Below are positions 45,058-53,584 of a stretch of 64,000 nucleotides of DNA, in pieces. Source of the DNA: Acytostelium subglobosum LB1 (lineage: Eukaryota > Evosea > Eumycetozoa > Acytosteliales > Acytosteliaceae); contig NW_012236507.1 in NCBI RefSeq assembly GCF_000787575.1, forward strand, positions 254,253 to 318,252, in the 5' to 3' direction. How positions within the stretch are numbered: the first letter of the stretch is position 1; each line of letters begins with the position of its first letter. The translations under genes and the position numbers were made by a program. Below the pieces are notes generated by a model. The model was not told the origin of the DNA and did no database searches. It saw nothing but the letters and a program-made list of their open reading frames with translations.

Positions 45058-46866
45058 ATGGATAATAATGTTAATCCACAACTATCATATTATGTATTGA
45101 AGTTGATATATAGATGCTTGACCAGTGAGGGACATAGAGCTGCTTTGGACATCATGTGTTTAGGCCTAACTTGTAAGAGTCTGTACTCAATGATGCCAGA
45201 TATGTTAAGTTTGTCAACAACCAATCAAGATAACGAACATCAAGATGATAATGATGATCACTTGGTCACAGTACACAACATTGGACAACTACTTCCGGAT
45301 ACTCTCTCAAGGTTGACTTTCGACAATGGGTTCAATAGAGTCATCATGCCTGGCCAGTTACCAAAGTCAATTAGAGTGATCAAGTTTGGTCGCGACTTCT
45401 CACAGAGTCTGAGTGCTGGAGCACTGCCACCCTCGCTCACTGAACTGTTCACAGGAGATGGCTTCAACAGGACTCTAGAGGCCGACTCTCTGCCTTCATC
45501 GCTCACATCGCTCACCTTTGGTCAATACTTCAATCAGCCACTGAACCACAACTCGCTGCCATCATCAATCAGATACCTGACATTCGGATTCGACTTTAAC
45601 AAACCGATCGAACCTGGTGTGTTGCCATACTCCCTGATCACGCTGGTGTTTGGCCACAACTTCAACAAAGAACTGAAACCAGGAAGCCTGCCTCTATCAC
45701 TTATCTCGCTCACATTTGGCAAGACGTTCAACAAGGGGTTGGAGCCTGGCACGCTGCCAGCCATGCTGACCACCTTGATCTGTGGCAACAGCTTCAATCA
45801 ATATTTGGATCGTGGTGTCGTGCCTCAATCATTGACATCACTGAACTTAGGCGCCAAATATTCCTTGGGCTTGATACCCAATGCTCTTCCCGACTCGATA
45901 CTCTGGCTCAAGTTTGGCGCATACTTTAACGCCCCGATCACACCAAGATCCTTACCAAGATCATTGACTTATTTGGAATTTGGAGACAACTTTGATCAGT
46001 CCATCTGTGTGGGATATCTCCCGCCCTCAATCACATTTCTAACGTTTGGATTCTCATTCAATCAGGCTATTGACGAGGGATGTCTCCCGCTCGCGCTCAA
46101 CACATTGGTCATTGGCTACAGCTTCAATCAATCATTAAAGCCTGGTTGTCTGCCCGATGGTCTTCTCACCCTGGATTTTGGAGCATCCTTCAAAGGTCCA
46201 CTTGAGGTGCAAGTACTACCCGAGACTCTTCGCTCTTTGGCCATTGGCGCCGGGTTTACACAAAACATAGTATTTCCCAAGAGTATTCAATCATTGATCC
46301 TGGACAACATTTCACAACTTGTTTATATCCAAGCATTACCTGGACCTCTGGACTCACTAGTAGTTCGAAGTGGAGACGTTGGTTTGACAAGCATGGAACT
46401 GAACATCCCTCCCATGCCCGTGGTACCCTACATCAAACACATGACTTTAAATATTGGATATGGATTGTCCACTCAACCAAGGACCTTGGACACACCAGTT
46501 ATACCAATGAGAATATTACTGGATAATTTGGTCAAGAGTGTTGTTAGAAGGATGTCCAACGTGGAGACCTATCAAATGGAACTACTTGCGTTACCACTTC
46601 CAATTACCAAGCGATTTACATTATCAAGGCATCAACTTGATTTCAGATTGATCGATCCATCTTGTATTCTTATTGTCACTCATCATAGTCCAATGTGTGG
46701 AGATTTTGGAAATGGAAATGAAGGTGGAAATGGAAGTGGAGATGGAGATGTTGATGATGATATATTACCAAAATTCAGAATGATACATGGTCCCTATCAC
46801 AAACTCAGAAACAGGAATGTCTATATTGATGCAATGTGTGCAGCAATAAACAAGTTATTCTTCTAA
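45058..46866 (+). CDS. FNIP-repeat protein with F-box-like N-terminus (tandem copy 1)
   Basis: A single-exon protein of 602 residues. The start (LSYYVLKLIYRCLTSEGH ... DIMCLGLTCKSLYSMMP) is an F-box-like head of the dictyostelid type. From about residue 90 to 415 run about 14 well-preserved FNIP repeats of 22 residues with the consensus FN-x2-L-x-PG-x-LP-x-SL-x2-L-x-FG (for example FNKPIEPGVLPYSLITLVFG and FNKELKPGSLPLSLISLTFG). The C-terminal third is less repetitive and ends with an acidic Gly/Asp run and a KLRNRNVYIDAMC segment. It probably recruits ubiquitin-ligase substrates, by family analogy only. The gene lies 119 bases upstream of a shorter FNIP gene in the same orientation, a tandem pair. 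Confidence 0.9.
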   Translation: MDNNVNPQLSYYVLKLIYRCLTSEGHRAALDIMCLGLTCKSLYSMMPDMLSLSTTNQDNEHQDDNDDHLVTVHNIGQLLPDTLSRLTFDNGFNRVIMPGQLPKSIRVIKFGRDFSQSLSAGALPPSLTELFTGDGFNRTLEADSLPSSLTSLTFGQYFNQPLNHNSLPSSIRYLTFGFDFNKPIEPGVLPYSLITLVFGHNFNKELKPGSLPLSLISLTFGKTFNKGLEPGTLPAMLTTLICGNSFNQYLDRGVVPQSLTSLNLGAKYSLGLIPNALPDSILWLKFGAYFNAPITPRSLPRSLTYLEFGDNFDQSICVGYLPPSITFLTFGFSFNQAIDEGCLPLALNTLVIGYSFNQSLKPGCLPDGLLTLDFGASFKGPLEVQVLPETLRSLAIGAGFTQNIVFPKSIQSLILDNISQLVYIQALPGPLDSLVVRSGDVGLTSMELNIPPMPVVPYIKHMTLNIGYGLSTQPRTLDTPVIPMRILLDNLVKSVVRRMSNVETYQMELLALPLPITKRFTLSRHQLDFRLIDPSCILIVTHHSPMCGDFGNGNEGGNGSGDGDVDDDILPKFRMIHGPYHKLRNRNVYIDAMCAAINKLFF

Positions 46867-46884
46867 TGTCCATCGGTGGACATA

Positions 46885-46919
46885 CCCTCGCCCTCGCCCT
46901 CCCACTTGCCCTAGCCCTC
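46885..46919 (-). repeat. C-tract cluster (G-tracts on minus strand) after a stop codon
   Basis: Seven CCC tracts within 35 bases (CCCTCG units, then CCCTAG and CCCTCA), starting 18 bases after the stop of the first tandem FNIP gene. On the minus strand it reads like the G-tract cluster at 1664-1713. Confidence 0.55.
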
Positions 46920-46985
46920 ACTTGACCAAAAGATCCAAAAAGTGATGGACCTTCCAAAGTTTGAACATTCTTGGATCTTTCAAAG

Positions 46986-48251
46986 ATGGACAACTTGTCA
47001 GATTATTTGTTGCGAGAGATATATAATACTTTGTTATCTCTTGATAAAAATAATATATTGGATATAATATGTCTTGGTCTTACATGCCGACGATTCAAAT
47101 CACTCTTTACCAACTGGTTTGATCATATCACACTCCAACAACCAAAGGATGTTGACTCAATCTTTAATACAACTGTCCCAACATCAACATCAGAAGAAGA
47201 GGAAGTGATCAATTGTCTCGACCTCAGCAAGCTACATCCCATGGTCAGGACACTGAAGCTTGGTTTCGGATTTAATGAAACGATACAGCCGGGCCAGCTA
47301 CCCCGGTCGCTAACTATGCTCCATATGGGGGATGGCTTCAACTGTCCGCTTGAGACTGGCTCCCTCCCAGACACACTAACAAGCCTCATCTTTGGCTCGC
47401 ACTTTGACCGTCCGATCCCCACCGGGGTCCTTCCTTCATCTCTCACACTCCTCCGCCTCGGCTACTGCTTCAACCAACAGATCGCGCACGGGGCCTTACC
47501 CAACTCATTGACCGACCTCCAGTTTGGACATTGCTACATTGTGAGGATTGACGCAAACATGCTACCGCCTTCTCTCACCCGACTCAAGTTTGGCTTCTGG
47601 TACAACTGCTTCTTCCCACCCCATTCGTTACCGCACTCGATCACCGAGCTGAGTGTAGGCACCATGTACAATCAATTGTTGGTCACTGGCTGCCTACCCA
47701 AATCGCTGACCTCGTTGGAGCTCGGCAAATGCTTCAATCAATCGCTCGATCATGGTGTGTTGCCCGCATCGCTCACCTACTTGAGTCTGTGCGACAACTT
47801 TAACAAGTCGCTGGTGTTACCAAACAAGATGCGAACGCTACACATCGGTGCCGCCACACAACTGCCACATCACTTGGGCGTGCTAAAGTTGCCAGCCAGT
47901 ATGGACACTATGATCATCGATAATTTGTGCTTGGACAAGAAGTTGCCTAACATCCCTATCTTGTCATGGGCCGAGACCCAAGGTAGCGGTAGCTGCGAGA
48001 GCAGTAGGCTCAAACTACTCAAGATGACACTGGACAACAACAGCTATAACAAGAACTCGATTGAAACTATCTTGAAAGCATTTGTACATCTTCCCAAAGC
48101 AGATACCACCATGATATATGTGGGCGAGGCCGCATTCATCATTATGGATGAACATCAACATCACCTGTCCTACCGATGGATGGACGATCAATCAAAGACT
48201 GCCCTGTGTGTCACTAGCAATGGTACAATCTGGAAGTTGTTGAGTGTATAA
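46986..48251 (+). CDS. FNIP-repeat protein (tandem copy 2)
   Basis: A single-exon protein of 421 residues. It starts with the same kind of head as its neighbour (LSDYLLREIYNTLLSLDKNN ... LDIICLGLTCRRFKSLF), clearly paralogous to LDIMCLGLTCKSLYS of the upstream gene. About nine FNIP repeats follow (roughly 88-285, for example FNCPLETGSLPDTLTSLIFG and FNQSLDHGVLPASLTYLSL). The C-terminus (YRWMDDQSKTALCVTSNGTI) differs from copy 1. ATG 46986 is chosen; the frame upstream continues open for a few codons without another ATG. The pair differs mainly in repeat number, as expected from unequal exchange in an array of 66-base units. Confidence 0.88.
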   Translation: MDNLSDYLLREIYNTLLSLDKNNILDIICLGLTCRRFKSLFTNWFDHITLQQPKDVDSIFNTTVPTSTSEEEEVINCLDLSKLHPMVRTLKLGFGFNETIQPGQLPRSLTMLHMGDGFNCPLETGSLPDTLTSLIFGSHFDRPIPTGVLPSSLTLLRLGYCFNQQIAHGALPNSLTDLQFGHCYIVRIDANMLPPSLTRLKFGFWYNCFFPPHSLPHSITELSVGTMYNQLLVTGCLPKSLTSLELGKCFNQSLDHGVLPASLTYLSLCDNFNKSLVLPNKMRTLHIGAATQLPHHLGVLKLPASMDTMIIDNLCLDKKLPNIPILSWAETQGSGSCESSRLKLLKMTLDNNSYNKNSIETILKAFVHLPKADTTMIYVGEAAFIIMDEHQHHLSYRWMDDQSKTALCVTSNGTIWKLLSV

Positions 48252-48562
48252 CTCAACTCTGACTGATCTAGGGTATGATCATATATATATATATCACACA
48301 CTCACTCTCACACTCATTCACACTCTTTGATCACACAGGGTGTCATGTGATCAAACACTGACTATATAGTATGTGTGAGTGAGTGATCACACACTACAAC
48401 AGCCTCGCCACATGCAACAGCAGCAACAGCCTAAATGGACCAGTCAATGAATGAATGTGAGAGTGAGGCCCACACTCTCTGCCACATCAACATTCAACAA
48501 CATCAATCAATCATTCAAACATATTTATATATATATATATATATTATTTCAAACAATCAGGC
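48252..48562. other. Intergenic region before the GT10 gene
   Basis: 311 bases with a TA run (about 48279-48293), TCACAC-type repeats and an AT run (48526-48545) just upstream of the next start. No gene was seen. Confidence 0.5.
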
Positions 48563-50232
48563 ATGCGACTTACACATAGAAATACTCCAACATCAGTAAC
48601 ATTGATTTGGTCATGGACATGGACTTCGGCATTGAGCTATAATGGGGCATGGACAATAGTGGTGGTGATAATGATGATCAGTCAGTTGTTGATAATAGGA
48701 TGTCAAGGAATGGTCAGCCCCGCCAATGGCTACGTATATCCAGGAGCATACAATGATCCGACATTGGAAGAGGTCAAGGTGTTGATGTGGGCCGGCAACT
48801 GGTGGGCCGGCCTCGGCCAGGACCTGTCGCTACCCAACTACATTGGCGAACAGTATGCCAAGGCCAAATGCCCTGTCAACTGCCAGATACACGATGACAA
48901 ATCTATGGCGCCCGATATGGACGCCATCATCTTTGAGCCGCAGCCATTCGCAGGCTTCCTCACCGAGTACCACACCAAGCTGCCCTTGTTCCCACAGAAG
49001 GAACCCAATCAGTATTATGGCGTGTTCACAATCGAGCAGCAACACTACTTCCCGTTGCAGGTCGACCCGGGCTTCCTCCAGCATATGGACTTCAACATGA
49101 CGTTCAGGGCCAGCTCGCAAGTGCCCATCACCTACACATGTGCCTGGGGCACGCAGTTCACTGGCGGTTTGAACAGCTTCTCCAAGGCGGGCATGATTCC
49201 CTTTACATCAAAGTTGAAGAAGGTGGCGTTCATGTCAACCAACTGCGTGGAGGGTGGCGCGGCATTCCGTACCGAGTACATCAAGTCGCTACGCAAGGTG
49301 TTCTCGGTCGATGGACTTGGATCATGTCTACACACCAAGGATATCAATCCCAAGTACATCTCATATCCAGTGTTCAAGGACTTGGGTCGATCAATGATGA
49401 TGAAGTCCAAGATCATGTCCGAGTATCTCTTTGGTCTTGCATTCGAGAACAACAACATCACAGACTATGTCACCGAGAAGGTCTACAATGTAATATTGTA
49501 AGTAATCCCGCACTCCATCACTAAATTACTCGATCACACTCGACCACAATCATTCATGATCACTCGATCACTCCATCAATCAATCATACCCAGCACCCAC
49601 TCAATCTGTCGTTGGAACTATTCCAATCACTCTATCAAACATACCAATCACTCATTGACCCAACCAATCAATCAAACAATCAATCATGGATAGAGGTGGA
49701 ACACTTCCAATATACATGGGAGCACCTAATATAGATGAATTTGTTCCAGAGAAGAGTATTATAAAGACCAGTGACTTTGAATCACCACAAGCATTGGCCA
49801 AGTATTTGAGCTATCTAGCATCGAATGAATCAGCCTACAATGAATACTTTGCATGGAAGTCCAAACCACTGCCTCAATTCTTCATCGACAAGTTCAACAA
49901 CTGTGCATTCTATACTGCCGACTGTCGTCTATGTATGCACGTACACAACCTAAAGAATCAAGTAAGAACCACCTTATGCCATCACATATTCAATTAATCA
50001 ATTACTGACACTGTCACTGTAGCATAATCAGGCCAACAAGTCTGGACATAGAGTCAACTTTGGTGAACCGGAATATGCCAAGAGATTATCAAAGTGTGCA
50101 GCGTTTGGTCCAGAGTCATGTATGATTGTTATGCCATACAAGCGCGTCGAGGACTCAATCAAAGAGTTTGCATTCACCTCATGGATCATCATGAACAAAC
50201 AACAAAGCCAGTATGTATCCCTAATGACAATG

Positions 50233-50263
<31 letters not shown>

Positions 50264-50809
50264 TAACATTGGATATCCAGGATATTTACATTTAACAATC
50301 AGATCAAGTTTGGAGTGATTATGGAGTGGGACAGGTTCTACTTGTCATTCTGCAACATGGATGATTGTTATGAAGGATCAATACCAATCATGTTTGGATT
50401 ATGGTTCCATGTTGGATTCAGTTATAATAGTCAAACATCCAAGTTATGTCTATTTGTCAATGGTAAACAAGATGATTGTTATAACATTGTTGACTTGAAA
50501 CCAATGGAATTCAAAGAAGACACTGGTATAACAATTGGATGTGGACATAACAGCAATGGCAACAATCATAATTCACCATATGAAGGATTGGTCGATGACA
50601 TGGTATTTTGGAACAAAACATTGACAGAGGATCAGGTTGCCAAGTCAATGTTCTCAAAGTACCGAGGTGATGAACAATCATTGCTATTGTATATAACATT
50701 CAATGGTGATGAGATAGAGGACTACTCGGAAAGGAAATTGCCAATCCATGCTGACAAGGTGGTCCTTGGCCCCCATTCAACCAGAGAGATAGACCTAAAC
50801 TGTTGTTAA
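48563..50809 (+). CDS. GT10 alpha-1,3-fucosyltransferase fused to a C-terminal LamG-like domain
   Basis: Four exons, 48563-49497, 49694-49961, 50023-50210 and 50281-50809, give 639 residues in frame. An N-terminal signal anchor (about 30-52, TIVVVIMMISQLLIIGCQG) indicates a type II Golgi protein. The GT10 core carries the family motif FGLAFENNNITDYVTEK (about 292-308) followed across the junction by GGTLPIYMGAPNIDEFVPEKS, which binds GDP-fucose. After about residue 400 comes a second part: a LamG/concanavalin-like jelly roll (about 450-620) with FAFTSWIIMNKQQSQ, GLWFHVGFSYNSQTSKLCLFVNGK, YEGLVDDMVFWNKTLTEDQV and a paired-Cys ending. Jelly rolls of this type bind glycans or polypeptides, so the fusion may hold the acceptor. 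An ATG at 49686 lies just before exon 2 and is intronic. Confidence 0.88.
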
Positions 50810-51719
50810 ACTAGACAGCATCATCATCATCATAAACATCATACTCCATCAATCCAGAGCATGTGGTACCACTTCTAAGATGAGTGTGTTGTGTGTGTTG
50901 TGGGGGTTGTTGGCAACAGTGATCACAATCAGGTGATTGTTGATGGTGGTAGGGGCATGGGTGATGATGGACGTGGGCGAGAATGTAAATATGTTGTATT
51001 GGCAATAACATATAATTGAGAGTACACTTATATATACAAATATATGTGTATTTGAGTGATCATGGAATTAATTAAGTGTTGAATTATGAGGATGATCAAT
51101 GATCCCACTCACTCACTCATTCAATCAATCAACTTATTCATTGTTCAAACGATCACTATTATTATTATTATTTATTGGTTGGTTGGTTGTTGTTGTAATC
51201 ACAACAATCGATTGTTCACTGTCAGAATACCAATTTACTCTTGTCTCAATCATCAATCACTCACTCAAATCAACTAAGTCACACATCATATATTGGTTGG
51301 AAAGTCAGTTGGTCAGTCATCCAGACAGACAGTTAATAAATCAATCAATCAATTAATCAATCAATAATACAACCAACCTAAACCCATATAATACCATCAA
51401 TTAAACACCGACCACCTATCATCACCACACACCAACTCACTCAATCAATCTTAACATACACGATCGTGTTTTGTTCTAACTTAAATTAATATAACATAAC
51501 CAATCATCGAGTTGTAATCCAACCATCTAGATAAACAATCAATCTCCTACCAAAGCCTATTCCCATTCACATCACTTCACCATTCGCCATTTTCCCAATT
51601 TCCTTTTTCCAGTTTCCAGTTTCCAACTTCCATTATCCAATATCCATTATCCAATATCCATTATCCCACTTCCAATATTCAACAATAATTATTATATTTA
51701 TATTTATATAACAAGTAAT
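50810..51719. other. Intergenic region between GT10 and Arf-like genes
   Basis: About 910 bases. Short GTGTGTTGTG and CAAT-type repeats are common. A CCA-rich tandem of the form TCCATTATCCAATA is repeated about 2.5 times at 51631-51666 just upstream of the Arf-like gene. Open stretches here (for example 51086-51356) translate to Ile/Thr/Gln runs from CAAT repeats and are not genes. Confidence 0.5.
51631..51666 (+). repeat. Short tandem repeat in the Arf-like gene promoter
   Basis: About 2.5 copies of a 14-base unit TCCATTATCCAATA, followed by diverged CCATTATCCC and CCAATATTC units, 55-90 bases upstream of the start codon. The repeated CCAAT-like core may be regulatory, but this is inferred from position only. 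Confidence 0.5.
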
Positions 51720-52876
51720 ATGGGAAATACTATATCATCTAAATTCCCAATTCTTACAAGTTTGAGAGGGAAGAAAGAGTTAAAGTTGTTGATGCTAGGT
51801 TTGGATGGAGCTGGAAAGACAACATTATTATATAGACTATTACTTAATGAGGTAGTGTCCACCATAAGTACACTAGGATACAATGTAGAGACAATACAAC
51901 ATAAGAACTTAAACCTAACTGTTTGGGTATGTATCCAATCAATCACATGATCACTTAATCATATGATCACACTACTCACTCATTCGATCAAACAAACAAA
52001 CTTTAGGACTTGGCTGGCCAGGACTCTATTCGAGGACTATGGAGACCATTCTTCTACAAGTGTAATGCTATTATATTCGTTGTTGATAGTAGTGATCGAT
52101 CGAGGATACAGGAGGCCGCTGAGGAGTTGGGTAAATTGATGATGGAGGAAGAGTTGAAGACTTGTCCTTTGTTATTGTTTGCCACTAAACAGGATTGTGA
52201 GAGTCCGATGGATGTGCCCGAGTTGACCGACTCGCTTGGTCTACATGAGGTACGCGATCGCAAGTGGTACATCCAGCCCACCAAGACCATCGAGGGAGTT
52301 GGTATCCATGAAGGTCTAGACTGGCTGGCGGCACAACTTCTCGAGCCCAAGCCCAAGAAGAAGAAGCAACAACATCAAAAGAAGAAACCAAAGCAAGTGG
52401 CACCAGAACCTGTGACTCCTGCCCCTGTCCCTGCACCTACAACCGCACCAGAGCCTGAGCCTGAGCCTGAGCCTGCGACTCCAGCTCCAGCTCCAGCTCC
52501 AACTCAAGAATGTGTCCCTGATGAAGCTGTCCCTGAAGCTGAAGCTCAAGCCAAGGATGAGTCAAAGCATGAGCCTGACACTCAGCCAAAGGATGAGTCT
52601 AGGGATGAGTCTGACATTAAGCCTGAGTCTGACATTAAGCCCGAGACTGAGAACAATGCATCGGCATGTCAGGAGACAACGCCACAACCTCAAGAACAGT
52701 CAGAGACAGTTGGTCGTGGCGAGGTCCCAGTTCCAGTTGCAGTGGAGGGATCACAACAAGATCGTGCGCACAAGAAACCTAAAAGACATCACAACGATAT
52801 AGTTGCCGCATCAATCAAGGTCAACAAGTTCTTTACCAATACTATATCAAATATCAAGGCTCAACTGAGTCATTGA
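51720..52876 (+). CDS. Arf-like small GTPase with a long charged Pro-rich C-terminal tail
   Basis: Two exons, 51720-51926 and 52007-52876, give 358 residues. The first 190 form an Arf/Arl G domain: Gly2 in MGNTIS (likely N-myristoylated), P-loop GLDGAGKTT (27-35), switch [11 protein letters not shown], switch [18 protein letters not shown], and [18 protein letters not shown] at the end. Two positions differ from typical Arfs: the switch II WDVGGQ becomes WDLAGQ, and the guanine-specificity motif NKQD is TKQD (about 129-132). A tail of about 165 residues follows, with a Lys cluster ([15 protein letters not shown]), Pro/Glu/Ala repeats, acidic DES repeats and a helical end ([21 protein letters not shown]). 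Arfs normally end at about 180 residues. The subfamily is not recognised; a membrane role is likely. Confidence 0.85.
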
Positions 52877-53584
52877 CATTAAATTAATTAATTGTAATTA
52901 TATATATATATATCTTGATTGATTGTTGTAACCTTGATCTTATTATTCTTTCTTCCCTGACGTGTTTCACTCCTTCTTCTCTTTCTTTGTAATAATTAAT
53001 ATTATTATTATTGTTATTCCAACAACACAATAGAGTGAGTGTGAAACACCATGTTTGCCTTTGATTTTGCCTCTTGTCTTTGTCGCGCGAGACATTTGTT
53101 TTCTTTCCTCAACAACATGACACGACACCATCGTGAACAACAAATTCAAATAACCTTGTTTGGTTAGTGTTTTGATTGTTTCTTCAAAAGAAGTCACACC
53201 TTCATTTTATAACTCTAATTCACTCCGATCCAATTCAAATAATTCATTGTTACACACACATAATCATTCACACATTATCCAACATCACATCAATCAATCA
53301 ATCAATTAATAGACTCTACCCCCCAACAATACATACTCTCCAACACACCATCATCTACTCTCACATTGTTTGTCCCTCTCCACTACCATCCATCCATCTC
53401 TTCTCCATTTGGTTTGACTTCATTCATAATTACTTACTTATTTACATCATACTTAGAACTAGTTAGACAATAATATTCATTCAAGTTCAGACACAGCCAA
53501 TCAATCATTCATTCATAGTTGTACAAATACACCAATAATACTTATACTTATACTTATAATTACACAGACAATCAATCAAGAGAC
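52877..53584. other. Intergenic region before the LRR-RhoGAP gene
   Basis: About 700 bases, AT-rich at 52880-53020, pyrimidine- and CA-rich at 53210-53420. Open frames here are His/Ile/Ser low complexity. No gene or RNA was recognised. Confidence 0.5.

Noticed and set aside
49686-49997. Separate small gene starting at ATG 49686
   Set aside because: The sequence continues the GT10 motif (GGTLPIYMGAPN) and joins exon 1 in frame at 49694.
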